This document shows positions 32,173-43,159 of a stretch of 64,000 nt of DNA, piece after piece. The notes beneath the pieces were generated by a model. It saw only the letters and a program-made list of their open reading frames with translations, searched no databases and was not told the DNA's origin. Origin of the DNA: Bimuria novae-zelandiae CBS 107.79 (taxonomy: Eukaryota; Ascomycota; Dothideomycetes; Pleosporales; Didymosphaeriaceae); contig ML976708.1 of assembly GCA_010015655.1 (NCBI GenBank), forward strand, positions 287,213 through 351,212, read 5' to 3'. The position numbers and the translations under genes were made by a program. The stretch's first letter is position 1. The number at the start of each line of letters is the position of its first letter.

Positions 32173-34601
32173 ATGGCGCCCAAGAAGAAGGAGATTGGGT
32201 ATATGAATAAATATGTCTACGACGCGTTCCTATGGACCTTTTCGGTGCTGGTGGAGCTATTCTTCCGCGAGGTGCACCCCAGAGGCAGCTGGAAGGTGCC
32301 CAAGGAGGGGCCGGTGCTGTTTGTGTGCGCGCCGCATGCGAACCAGGCAAGTCACCACCCGTGGTCGTGCTCTCGAAACGGTACTGACGATGCTAGTTCG
32401 TGGATCCCCTCATCTTGATGCGCGTAGTCAAGAAGGAGACGGACCGCCGCATACACGTCCTGACCGCCGAGAAGTCCATGAAGCGCAAGTTCGTGGGCAC
32501 CATGGCAGCGGCTTCGGGTGCCGTGCCGGTAGGACGTGCCATGGACAAGACGAAGCCAGCGCCGGGGAAGATCTACCTTCCAGATCCCATCAACGACCCA
32601 TGCCTCGTCCGTGGCGTGGATACAAATTTCGAGGCGAGCGACTTCCAGATTGGAGGATCGCTGGTTTTGCCCAAGGTCAACAATGTGGCTGCCTCTGCCG
32701 AGATCCTCGCGATTAAGGGCCCAGAAGAGATAAGGCTCAAGCGACCCTTTAAAGGAGGCATTGCCATGCAGCAATTGACCGGCCGCAATGACATGACCGA
32801 AGACGGGACTTTTGTTGATGGCGCCGCGGCTGCTATTGGTCCCGCGCCCGGCTACGAAGGCACCGTGTTCAAGATTGCGCCCAAGCTTAACCAGACCGAA
32901 GTCTACGACGCGGTTCATACCGTACTGCACCGCGGAGGCACCATTGCTATTTTCCCTGAAGGCGGTAGTCACGATCGAACCGAGCTTTTACCTCTCAAAG
33001 GTAAGTCGAGACCGTATGACACTCAATATACCGCTTAGCTGACCTCATCCAGCTGGTGTTGCCATCATGTCCCTAGGCACGGTAGCCTCGAAACCGGATT
33101 GCAATCTGAAAATTATTCCCGTCGGTATGAATTATTTACACGCACACAAATTTCGCTCGAGGGCTGTCATTGAGTTTGGCAACGCCATTGAGGTACCCGT
33201 GGAGCTGGCGGAGCGATTTCAAGCCGGAGAGAGGCGAGAAGCTATTGCACAAATGCTTGAGACCATCCGAGAAGGCCTCATCTCTGTCACAGTGACTGCG
33301 CCTGACTATGACACGCTCATGGTATGTCGCTTTGCACGAGAGCCGAATTGGCGTATGCTAACACACTCCACCAGTTGATCCAAGCTGTGCGCCGTCTTTA
33401 TAATCCCAAAGGCACCAAACTCCCGCTACCCCGTGTTGTGGAGCTTAACCGTCGTCTCATACAAGGGTACACCAAGTACAAAGACGATCCACGGATCATT
33501 GATCTCAAGAAAGAGGTTTTGAGCTATAACAAGCAGATTCACGCCCTACGTGTTAGAGATCACCAGGTGCAATATGCCAGAGTCAGCGTTGTCACATGCT
33601 TCTTCCTTTTCTGGTACCGGCTCCTGAAACTCGCTGTTCTGTCCATCTTTGTCATACCCGGTACTGTATTGTTCGGCGCTGTATTTATTGCTTGCAAGCT
33701 ATATTCGAACAAGAAGGCCAAGGAAGCCCTCGCAGAGTCCAATGTCAAGGTACAGGCTCGGGATGTCTTGGCCACTTGGAAACTCCTTGTAGCCATGGCG
33801 GTCGCTCCGTTGGTTTACACCTACTACGTCGTCGGTATCACCTGGCTCTATTATTACAATCGCTGTTTCGGTTTGCTCCCCGTAGGGTGGAGCAAGAGGT
33901 ATCTCGTACTGGCGCAGGTCATAATCTACCCTACCGCTACCTATGCGGCGCTGCGATTCGGTGAAGTCGCAATGGACATTTTCAAATCTCTTCGTCCACT
34001 CGTCCGGATGATGAATCCTTGGACGGCCAATGAACTCACTGTAGCCCAAGCCCGCCGCGAGAAGCTCGCTGAACGCATCACCGACATCATCAACACGCTC
34101 GGACCCGAGATGTTCCCCGACTTCCACTCTAAACGCGTCATTTCGGACCCTTTTGCACAATCGCCACCTTCCACACCGCCGCGCCAGAAGTTCATAGAGG
34201 AAGCCGAGAAAGAAGCCCCCCAGCCAGTCGAATCTTACGACTTTCCTGCATCGCCAACTTCGCCCTCGTCAGACCGCCTCGGTCTGCCAAAGAACGAGTC
34301 CTACGCCGATCTTGCCAACCAGGACATCTTCAGCACACGACCTTCGACGCCCAAGAGGCATCACAGTCGCAGGCCGAGTGACGGTTTTGGACAAGGCTTT
34401 CAGCTCAAGCCGTTTAGCACGATTGGCGGTAACTTGGACGAGGTTAGCAAGAGGATCAAGAGCGGCATGCGGAGCAGAGGGAATCGAAGGAGTAGTGTGG
34501 AGGATTGGCATCAGGGGGGCGAGAGTGGGCCGAGTACCCCAGGGACGCCGAGGAGCGAGGCGAGCCATGACGGACTGATTATGACGAGGAAGGATAGGTG
34601 A
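32173..34601 (+). CDS. SCT1: glycerol-3-phosphate/DHAP acyltransferase (Sct1/Gpt2 type), four exons
   Basis: Exons 32173-32346, 32397-33000, 33053-33321 and 33375-34601 give 757 residues. It acylates glycerol-3-phosphate (and DHAP) at sn-1, the first step of phospholipid and triacylglycerol synthesis, in the ER. The PlsC-type motifs are visible: APHANQFVDP at 53-62, split by the first intron, and FPEGGSHDRTELLPLKAG at about 244-261. Between them is the long insertion characteristic of fungal Sct1/Gpt2. Hydrophobic helices follow at about 410-520 (FLFWYRLLKLAVLSIFVI, LLVAMAVAPLVYTYYVV). The C-terminal ~200 residues are Ser/Pro rich and disordered, a likely phosphorylation region. The first intron starts GCAAGT instead of GT. 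An in-frame ATG at 32026 is an alternative start. I am sure of the family, less so of Sct1 versus Gpt2. Confidence 0.93.
32347..32396 (+). other. GC-AG intron in the acyltransferase gene
   Basis: This 50 nt intron has donor CAG|GCAAGT, branch-like TACTGAC and acceptor GCTAG. Removing it joins HANQ to FVDP, the family's invariant motif. No GT donor nearby gives the same joint. Confidence 0.88.
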
Positions 34602-35510
34602 GTAGAGTTATGGATAGTGTGTGGTTGTCGTGTGAGGCGCGTGTTTTGTCGATGCGATGCTTGAGTAGCAATAGGGGGGGGGGGGGCACGTTGGTGTGAT
34701 TGAGCATGACGTTGTAGGGTGTTTTGCCCTTTGTGATACCAATTCTTTGAACGATTACATCTCCCCTGGTTCACCTTTGCGCAGTATTGGGTGTGATCAT
34801 GATGTGAGGTCCTGTGTCAGGGGAAGATGGCCATGTTGTTTGTTCAGCACGGCGGCATCTTCGTCGTAACTGAGGTGCGCTCATGCGAACTACGTAAACA
34901 TAGTTAAACCAATCAAGAGGCGTAATAGTCTTTGAACGACGTATGCTAAGACGGAGGTAGTGTGTTGCCTTATACACAAACAATAAGGCGTAAAAGTGGT
35001 CCACAGTAAGGTGAGGGTGCTAGTAGGAGTGGTAGAGGGCAGTTCGAGGAGGTACAGGAATGTTGCATGGGGCGCGGTGTTGGTGCTGGCACACTGGCTC
35101 TGGAGATCGGTGCGGTGAGAGTTGGTAAGTATTCAAATGGCTAGGAGATGGGGCACGCTGATACTGGGCTGAGGTGTATAGAGACGTCTTGGGTAGTGTG
35201 ACGGTTTAGGACATGAAGCTTGGGCCACCCGCGTACGTGATCCACGTGATCCACAGTATATAGCTCCATAGAGTAGCTTCTCAATCAAAACAACGATTGC
35301 CTCCACACTCTTTTTTCGACGTCACAGGTAGGAAGATTGGCTTGTACGACTTTGCTCAGCTATGGAGAGCTACGATGGCGAGTCTTGTAGGGTGGATAGT
35401 AGCATCTAGATACCAATCGCCGACGGCGTATGAGCTCTGTTATGTGTCTGTAAGTGTGTGTGGAGGTATTGTGTACGTGCATATAGATTAAATTAAGGGA
35501 ATAGTCTATC
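34602..35510. other. intergenic stretch with a poly-G tract
   Basis: No supported gene. A run of 13 G occurs at 34674-34686. Near 35235-35255 a tandem GATCCACGT word precedes a TATA-like TATATAG, but no transcript is obvious. Confidence 0.5.
34674..34686. repeat. 13-base poly-G
   Basis: Homopolymer of G; both assembly gaps in this window also start at G runs. Confidence 0.9.
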
Positions 35511-35629
35511 ACATACGACCATAGCACGCTGAAAATTGGGCTTCCCGTCCGCTCAGCCTTACACAAGCAGCGTAGCGACGGATCAGTACTCGGGTGGGTG
35601 ACCACCGGGGAATCCCCGTTGTTGTATGT
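35511..35629 (+). rRNA. 5S ribosomal RNA gene
   Basis: About 119 bases start ACATACGACCATAG and end GTTGTTGTATGTT, so the two ends pair to form helix I. The internal blocks GGGCTTCCCGTCCGCTCAGC, AGTACTCGGGTGGGTGACC and GGGGAATCCCCGTTGTTG are the conserved 5S elements, including the pol III internal control region. A T run follows directly. Dispersed single 5S genes are normal in filamentous ascomycetes. No obvious disabling change is seen, though activity cannot be judged. Confidence 0.88.
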
Positions 35630-35646
35630 TTTTGTCATGATTTTTT
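35629..35646 (+). terminator. pol III T-run terminator of the 5S gene
   Basis: Five T at 35629-35633, with a second run of six T at 35641-35646, immediately follow the 5S 3' end. Confidence 0.7.
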
Positions 35647-35915
35647 CCCACGTGTGTGTGGGGGATGTGGAGTCAGGGGAGTCGAGGACCGCTAGCGACG
35701 CACCATCGATTATCTCTTTTTAGTTGCTGTATACAGAACCGTGGGAGGCATGCATAGCGCTTAAAGAAGGCGGTCTAGAGACCTATGAAGTGCTAGACCT
35801 GTTTACGTGGACGGGAAGATCTCGGAGCCTTCTCATTTATCTCTGCCAACGAGATCATGTGACACACAGCAACCCATTGACGGAGGGGCGCACCGAAACA
35901 ATACACAAAATAATA

Positions 35916-36011
35916 CTCGGCCCCTAGCGGTCGATATCGATTTTTCTCCGAAAAAGGCCGTGCGGAGCACGGCCCTACAAGCTCAATGGGCCACACATGC
36001 TCAATGGGCCA
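35916..36011 (+). repeat. left terminal inverted repeat of the Fot1-like element
   Basis: It begins CTCGGCCCCTAGCGGTCGAT. It contains an 8-bp stem palindrome GGCCGTGC-GGA-GCACGGCC at 35956-35974, and the word CTCAATGGGCC twice, 18 bp apart (35982 and 36000), plausible transposase-binding sites. Confidence 0.95.
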
Positions 36012-36067
36012 GCTGCACTTTGATACCCACCACCACATCAAAACACGCCCTATTTACATCAAATAAA

Positions 36068-38334
36068 ATGCCAAAGATCACGAAGAGCATGTCCACTTAC
36101 CGATCCGAATGTGAAATTATCGAAAAACACGTTGTGGTGTTAAAGACTTTGACGCGGCCAAACATACGCGCATACTATCGCGATCGCAACATCAATCATC
36201 TACGCAAACGCCTACAACGCGCGTTCAACGGCCAAAACAATAGGTCAACAAGGCCGCCTACTAATAAAAAGCTCTCTAGTGAACAAGAGCTTGCTCTCGA
36301 ACGTTTTTGCGATACAATAGACGATATTGGATTTAGCATAACAAAGGATTTGGTGCGTGGGCAAGCAGACGCTCTGTTGGCCGCAGTGCACGAAGGAGAT
36401 GACCCACCGCCGCGTGTAGGCGTCCACTGGGCATCTAGATGGCTGGATTCTCATACAAAATACTACAAGGCAAAGGCAAAGCCAATTGACCTTGCACAGA
36501 AGCTTGCCCAATCGCCGGAAGGCCTTCAAGCCTGGTTTAATAAGCTGGCTGAGTACAAACAACGCAGGGCCATCACCGACGCAAACATGTACAATATGGA
36601 TGAAACAGGCGTGCGTATCGGTGTTGCAAAGTCGTCCTACGTATACACAAAACGCGGGCAAGATATATTAATACCCACTACAACAAACAGGGAGCTTATT
36701 TCTCTTATAGAGTGTTGCGCTGCGGATGGCCGTTCTATTACTCCTATACTTATTATTAAGGCAAAGTCGATACTCGAGCACTGGGCCGTAGATCTGCCTA
36801 GCAATTACCTTATAAACGTTACAGATACAGGCTACAGCAACGATCATACAGCCATGGATTGGATACAGCACTTTGAAAAGATGACCTTAAGCAATATACA
36901 TGGGCAGTGGAGGCTCCTACTGATCGACGGCCATGGATCTCACCTGACGTACGAGTTTGCTGCTTTTGTGAGAGTCACAAAATACAGCTGTTTACTCTCC
37001 CTCCGCACACTACTCATCTCCTCCAGCCTCTTGACGTAGGCTGTTTTCAGCCTCTAAAGTGGTATCACAGCAGGACGCTTGATTGGGCCTCACGTACAGG
37101 CTCAACGGAAATACAACGGGTAGATTTCTTAGCAATCCTCTCACAAATCCGCCAGCAAACGTTCACTGCTCGAACAATACGCAGCGAGTGGAGGCGTACA
37201 GGCCTATCTCCATTCTACCCCGAGCAGGTACTAGGGCCTTTAAGGGCCCAAGAGGCTATTAATACTAATGAAAACGCTACCAGGGAGGGCGATAACGTAG
37301 AGCAGCCTATTACTCCTACTATCACGTCCTCCAACAAGGAGGGTAAGTTACCTTTGCTTAATAACCTAACGCCCTCCACACGCGGCCGCTTCCTCAATTA
37401 ACTACTTAACGCGATCAGTACGCCTCAGTTTAAGGAACTCTCTACACCTTTTCAAACGCCTCAGCCCCGTATAGCGCCTAGAGATATTAGTTGGAGTACA
37501 CCAAAGACGGTCCGTACACTAAATTTACAAGAGAAAGCTATTACCTTTACACTCAGGGAGTTACTACCGCGCGAGGTAGCGGAGGACGTAATTTCAACAC
37601 TTAAAGGCAGCTCTGCAATGGCCCGCAACGCAGCAGGCCTTGAGCAGGCCTTACACCGTACCCAGGCTGCCGAGCACGCTCGTAGTGAGCGTCGTAGGCG
37701 TAAAAACCGTACTGTCGACGTCGGCGGAGGTGCTGTTTACGCAGAAGATTGCCGTAAAATGGCTGCTCAGCGGGTGATCAACAAGGCCGCCAAACAAGAA
37801 GCAGCAGTGGCCGCTCGTCACCTCCGGGCGCTCAGCAAGCGTATCAACACCTGAAAAAGGATACGTCCAAATATACGCAACTGGGGTAAGAAAGCAAGCA
37901 AGCGTTATGCTGAGGGTCTTACAATTACACAGAATAACAATAAGTAGACCTACACTAGCCCTACAATCAAGTATGAGCGCGAGGCCTAGGAGTACAAAGT
38001 CGAGGACCCATCGCGCGCGGAGATCTTCCGAAGATTGTATGAGAACTCTATACAAAGGTTGGAAAGCAGAGGCAAGTTTCGGGCAGATCGATCGATCGCT
38101 GACGGCCCGTATGGCACTACTGAGCTTGGCCTAATGGCCCGCTGCTCCATGGATCCATATACAATATTGATACACCAAAAAGGACGCTCTGAGGTCAAGC
38201 AGGAGGCAATTGTTCAAGTCCCAGATAGTCAATTCACCATACAAGAGACCCAGGTCGTCAGCAGCGACGACGATAAAGGCTACTCAAGTCCATTTGAAGC
38301 ACTAAATGCAGCAGAAGCTGATTGGGGCTTCTAA
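36068..38334 (+). pseudogene. DDE transposase of the Fot1-like element, broken
   Basis: Starting at 36068, the frame encodes an N-terminal helix-turn-helix/CENP-B-like region, then the DDE core. The three acidic positions are in NMDETGVRIG (near 36598), LLIDGHGSHLT (near 36926) and LQPLDVGCFQPLK (near 37036). The last two are separated by 35 residues (DD35D), as in Fot1-like pogo elements. One frameshift occurs in the T run near 36963-36967, between the second and third Asp. The downstream frame then has stops at 37399 (TAA), 37852 (TGA), 37945 (TAG) and 37987 (TAG), but is otherwise open to 38334. The true end could be near 37852, with the rest untranslated. The stops fit C-to-T change of CAA, CGA and CAG codons. 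Confidence 0.88.
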
Positions 38335-38403
38335 GCGAGAATTTACATACGGGACGATGTATTTTACATACAAATTACTATACAAATCGCATTTCGTCAC
38401 ATT

Positions 38404-38499
38404 TGGCCCATTGAGTATGTGTGGCCCATTGAGCTTGTAGGGCCGTGCTCCGCACGGCCTTTTTCGGAGAAAAATCGATATCGACCGCTAGGGGCCGAG
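38404..38499 (-). repeat. right terminal inverted repeat of the Fot1-like element
   Basis: It is the reverse complement of 35916-36011 with one difference (ACATGCTC versus ACATACTC, a TpG to TpA change). Confidence 0.95.
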
Positions 38500-38789
38500 T
38501 AATGAAACTCAAAACATATCAATGCTACTATGTGCGATCGGCTGTCATATTCCCAAGAACGCGAACCAAACGCGTGTGCATGGCCGCCAAGATCGAAGCT
38601 AACTGCCCATAGTGGCTCCTCTCTTCTCGTCATGAACAACCTTTAACAGATCATGCTGCATACAACACGGATTGCAAAGCGATGGTTATACCATGGAAGA
38701 AGGGCGTACGGAAACGATCGCATAATTAGGGAAGCTACAGTACCTGGGTCTAATCACTGCAGACGCGTAGTTTACTGCCGGCCAGACGA

Positions 38790-39131
38790 CCTGCCATATT
38801 GTGGTTACAGTCGATACGCATTTTCATATGTAATCTCAACGAGACCCTCTTCACGCAGACCGCCGACGCCATACTTGCCGCCACCTACACCGCCATCAAC
38901 CTCGACGACTGCTGGTACGACCAAACCGGCCGCATTGTAAACGGCGAGCTAGTATGGAACACGACTCTCTTCCCCTACACAGCATTATAACATGAACGTG
39001 CGCCCCTCGCGCGGTACCAATCCTGCAGTTTCACCAACGACCCGAATTTCTTGATTGTGGATTACCCTGACTTTTTTCTGGAGGAGAAGAAAGTTTCTTA
39101 GTTTGCGCTGTGGAGTGCGTTCTCCGCGCTG

Positions 39132-39164
<33 letters not shown>

Positions 39165-39485
39165 TAACTACCTGGATTTCTAGCTTAAGCGAGGTAGAGC
39201 TACAGTATTTAAAGAATAGGAGATTATTAGGGTTAATTATAGGATCAGGGATACAAGCAGGCGACGCTCGTCTCGCAGAATGAGAAAGCTGCGGTGGATG
39301 GGCCTAACTATAAGAATCTGGCGAAAGGGGCGAGAGTAATAGCGGTGCTAGATTATGGGGATACTACGCGGACGGCTGGGGTAAAGCGAGAGCGCCTGGG
39401 CGTTAATATGGAGATGTCGTATCTTGCGAGATCTGTAGACAGGAAAAGTAACGAGGGTGAAAAGAGCAATACGTATACAAGTTAG
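38790..39485 (+). pseudogene. fragments of an alpha-galactosidase (GH27)
   Basis: Three collinear scraps survive. At about 38836-38985: [15 protein letters not shown] and [20 protein letters not shown], the GH27 N-terminal NLDDCW motif. At about 39030-39115: SFTNDPNFLIVDYPDFFLEE followed by FALWSAFSA. At 39240-39485: the C-terminal beta-domain, with NLAKGARVIAVLDYGDTT and RERLGV. The catalytic middle (roughly 150 codons) is missing between the first two, and stops or frame changes separate them. A 31-base T run sits between the second and third. The family call rests on remembered GH27 features. Confidence 0.6.
39133..39163. repeat. 31-base poly-T tract
   Basis: Uninterrupted T run inside the alpha-galactosidase relic. 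It could be a retroposed poly-A on the other strand, but no element is seen beside it. Confidence 0.9.
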
Positions 39486-39493
39486 AGCGATAA

Positions 39494-39670
39494 TTAGACA
39501 TGCACCTTCTGCATTTCGTCACCCCAATCGACTAGATTTTCAACACGTTCGGTATAAATTGCCTCAGCGCTCAACCACCCCATCGTAGCGCCAAGATGGT
39601 TCGCTATACGCCGTGCGAGGGGGATAATAAATAGAGGTAACAGATCTCTCCAGAAAGGCAGATTTCTGCT
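39494..39670 (-). other. possible relic exon, minus strand, unassigned
   Basis: An open minus-strand segment of about 58 codons reads like protein (FWRDLLPLFIIPLARRIANH, then MGWLSAEAIYTERVENLVDW, then DEMQKVHV and a stop). It could be the last exon of a lost gene. No upstream exon is convincing and I do not recognise the family. Confidence 0.25.
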
Positions 39671-40244
39671 CTAGCAAATAGTACGAGTTATCTTATAGTA
39701 GACGAAAGTGATGTACGTATGAACGGCGTAGCAGTGGCGCTACGGCATCAGTGGAAATCTCGTGAACGGGGCCAAAGGGCTTTGTCTCACAGAGAATACG
39801 CGTGCCTGCGTCAGCGCGGAGAGGTGCGGCACAGCGGTGGATAGCCAGGTTGTTGCATTACTGGATGGTGTTGAGCTGGAGACATAGTGCGAGTTACATC
39901 TGCATGTTGTATACGCACGTAAAAGCATGGAGACGCAAGGCTCTGTGTTGTACCAGGCTATATAATCCGCGCACCAAATCGTCACTGTATTTGGTGCTGT
40001 GTTCTACAGCCATGGTCTACATAGCATCCATTACTCTCGCTCCAACGTGGCGCCGTCTCCTATCCATGCGTTTACTTCCTACGTGGGTATACTTTTCGCC
40101 CTCACAATGCCGTCAAAGCCTCACAGCTCAATACCAACAACCAAGGGCCAAACATCCCCTACCACAGGGGTATTATATCGTACAGCCTCATCCTCCAAGC
40201 TATGCAAGGTCATAACGCGTATCCTCGCTCTCACCTCTCACCTC
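39671..40244. other. intergenic stretch
   Basis: No supported gene; small frames only, downstream of the convergent Uds1-type gene. Confidence 0.5.
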
Positions 40245-43159
40245 TCACATCGCCGTAGTCATCGATCGCGACAACCCCGATTTCGGCGGCTGCGCTTCCT
40301 TGCGCAGCTGCCGCACCGTAGCCTCCAGCTTTCTCCGCTCTTCTTGTTCAGACTATTCCGGAATCATTAGCACACACACACACACCACACACATATCCCC
40401 ACAGGAAAGAAGGGAAACGGAAAACTCACCCGCAAAGCCCGCAGCGCCTCCGCCGTCCGGTCCCGCATCATCTTCCTAAAATCCTCCCGCAACATGCGTA
40501 TACTCGTCGCTCCCTGGTCCGGCGCACCCGACCCAGGCGTCCCAGGAACCACACTGGGACTCCTGATGCCCAGCCACTTGACGCGCTCATCGCTGAGCTC
40601 CAGCTCGAGCGCCTCCTTTTCATCTCGTAGGCGGTCGATGGAGGCCTCTAGCGCATCGCGATCCTTCTCGTTTTGAATCGCATCGCGAGTAAGCTCTTCG
40701 TACTCGGTGGCCATGCCCGCAAGCTCGGCCTTGAGATTGCGCTCGCTCTCGCGGGCTTCCTGTTCAGACTGCGACGCTGCTTCTGAAACCTTCTGGAGGG
40801 CGGTGATTTCAGCGATGAGAGCCGCGTTGTTGGCGACGAGGTCGTCGAGTTCTTTCTTGGTGGTGGCGCCCGACTCTGCAGCCCGCTCGGCGCGGGTGCC
40901 GTACGCGCCGTCGAGCTCGGCTTTGGCGAATGTAAGCTCGGTGGTGAGACGGACGACTTCGCCTTCGAGATTGCGGAGCTCGTCTTCTTTTGCGGTGAGC
41001 GCGGCGGTGGCTTCTGCGGCGCGCTGTTTTGCAGCCTCTTTCTCAGCAGTGGCAGCAATGAGAGCGGTGGATGTTTCATCAATATTGGCCGCGGATTGGG
41101 CGAGTTCCGCTTGGATGGTAGCTGCTTCGATGCGGGCCTCGTCTTGGGCTTCTTTGAGCTGGGCTTCGAGAGAAAGTGTGCGCTCTTGCGCTTCGCGGAT
41201 TTGCGCCTCGTAGTCGAGACTGCGCTCTTGCGCGTCGCGAATCTGGGCTTCATATACGGTGGTTCGCTGTTCTGCGTCGCGCACCTGAGCTTCAAACACT
41301 GTGCTTCGCTCTTGTACCTCTCGGATTTGTGCCTCCAAGCCAGCATTGCGCTCCTGCGCATCACGGAGTGCTTGGTCATCAGCTTGAACCTTGGCTGCAT
41401 CGAAAACCGACAATTGGCTCATGGCGCGCTCAAGCTCAGCCTCCATAGTCTTCTTTTCCGAGCGCGCACTAAGCACTTGCTCGTTGAGCCGGTTGACCTG
41501 CTCTTCCCTTTGGGCATCAGACTTGCTGTTGAGCTCGCGCTGCTGCTTGATCTGCCGGACCAGAATGGACTGCTTGTCCTTGAGGGACATGGCACGTCGG
41601 AAGATGGTTTGTACCTTGGAATCGAAGGCGAGAAGAGAGAAGGACTCCTCGCCCACATCACTCTCATCAGGGGACATCTCTTCCGTGTTGTCAGGATCCT
41701 CTGCAATCAGCCGCCGCCGCTCGCGCTTCCGCTGCAGTGCTTCCTGTTCGCCTTTTTGTATCATCTGCCAAAGTCTCGTCAAAGTAGACTCGTACTTTTC
41801 CACGCCCTCGTTGTTGGTCGCATTGGCGCGCAAATCATCGAGCTGATCGTTCAAAGCATATTGCATCCGCTCGATGCTGTAGAAAGAATCCTCCATGTAA
41901 TCCAGGTGCTCTTGGAGACCGTTGCCGGTTGCTGAAGGCGGTGGAGGGACATTGTCATCGTTTGAACTCAGCATAGCGTAGAGCTGACTGTTGATTCCTT
42001 CCAAGCGCTCCTCGACCGCTTTCAATGCGCCTGCGGGCACTTTTGGTGTCGCTTGTTCAGCGCCAATGTCGCGAAGGCCCTGGTCCAAGAAGTTCAATTG
42101 CTGGTCTAGGGAGGATGCATCTGGCACATCTCGAGGCGCCTGTGGAGGGAGGGCATATTGCTGGTTTCGGTCCGGGTTTGCCTGGACGAGATATTCCCTA
42201 AGTCGATTGTTGAGCTCTTCAAGACGCTTACTCATCGATGTCAATGCTTGCTCGTGCTTGTCCACCGATAGCGAATGGTGATGAGTGCCATTTTGCAGCG
42301 CACTCATGAGACTATCAAGATTCTCTGGTGACCGGTACAAGCTCCGCTCATCAAATCCATCTTCTTTCCCCCCAAAGGCTCTGTCGTTCTCGTATGTGTA
42401 GATGCTCGCAGGACTGTCTGGCCGTCGGTCTCCGCCGTTGGTCATGTCGGTGTTCTGTTTCCGCTTCCTTGGTCCATTGTGGGTCAGCTGCAGCACGGCG
42501 GCCGTGTGCATGAGCAGCTGCATGTCGATGAGGCGCATCCGCGACTCGACCTCCAGGAGCTCGCGCGTCAGGTGGTCGACCTTCTTGCTGCTGGCGTCCA
42601 GCTCATCCTGCGATCTCGTCGAGGTATCCTTGACCGGAGGACTGGCCTTGCTGCTCAGGCCTCTGCGGTGTCCCTTGCCCTCGCGCGAGTTGAGGCGGGT
42701 GAGCGACCGGGCAGCATCGCGAATCTTGGCCTCCGACTCCAGGCGCCTTTTGACCGTGCCCAGCCTAGCGTCCAGGCCCTTTTGCTCCTGCTTCAGCGCC
42801 TCCACCTCTTCCACGGACAAGATGTCAAAGTTCTGGCTGTCGATCATGGCCGTCTCCACGAGCAGGTGCATTGCGACCGGGTCGCTGCTCAGCACGCCCG
42901 ACGTCCGGTTATTCAGCGCGCGCGGGGTGTAGAGTCCGCCGTCGGCTGTGGAGCCATTCGCGAAGACATCGGCGGGCGGTATGAAGGCACTCCCCCCAAA
43001 GCGCGGGCTGATGCTGTAGGCCATGGGGAAGAACGAGGGCGACGTGGGAGGAATGCCAGATGGATAGTTGGACGTCGGGGACGGGAAATCGTACACGGGG
43101 CGGGGGCTCAGGCCGCCGCCGTAGGGGTACTGCGTGCGCAGTCCGTCGTTGTTCGCCAT
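40245..43159 (-). CDS. Uds1-domain (up-regulated during septation) coiled-coil protein, two exons
   Basis: Minus strand, exons 43159-40430 and 40352-40245; the 77 nt intron (donor GTGAGT, acceptor GGAATAG) contains a CA repeat. The protein has 945 residues. The N-terminal ~100 residues are Pro/Ser/Gly rich. A Uds1 domain follows (about 105-235), with AMHLLVETAMIDSQNFDILS and VEEVEALKQEQKGLDARLGT. The rest, to the C-terminus, is mostly long coiled coil. It includes a block of 14-residue repeats (QIREAQERTLSLEA-type) and ends in a short basic tail, KSGLSRSMTTAM. Family members are fungal coiled-coil proteins named for induction at septation in fission yeast, so a septum or cell-polarity role is inferred. 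The ATG at 43159 is used because the longer upstream frame begins with GTG. Missing the intron would give an odd Val/Cys-rich tail. Confidence 0.88.
40371..40393. repeat. CA dinucleotide repeat in intron
   Basis: About 11 CA units with one interruption, inside the intron of the Uds1-type gene. Confidence 0.85.
41150..41365 (-). repeat. 42-bp tandem repeat coding 14-residue coiled-coil units
   Basis: Five consecutive units of the type (E/Q)AQIR(E/D)AQERxxxxE are encoded, two heptads each. They are visible as recurrent GCGCTCTTGCGC-like words on the plus strand. The copies are diverged, so this is an older internal expansion. Confidence 0.75.

Larger units (their letters stand above)
35916..38499 (+). 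mobile_element. Fot1/Pogo-type DNA transposon, 2.6 kb, inactive
   Basis: The element has 96-bp terminal inverted repeats that differ at a single base. It is flanked by TA on both sides (35914-35915 and 38500-38501), the target duplication of the Tc1-mariner-Pogo superfamily. It encodes a DD35D transposase relic on the plus strand. The terminal repeats are far better kept than the coding region, so the element may still be mobilised in trans. Confidence 0.92.
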
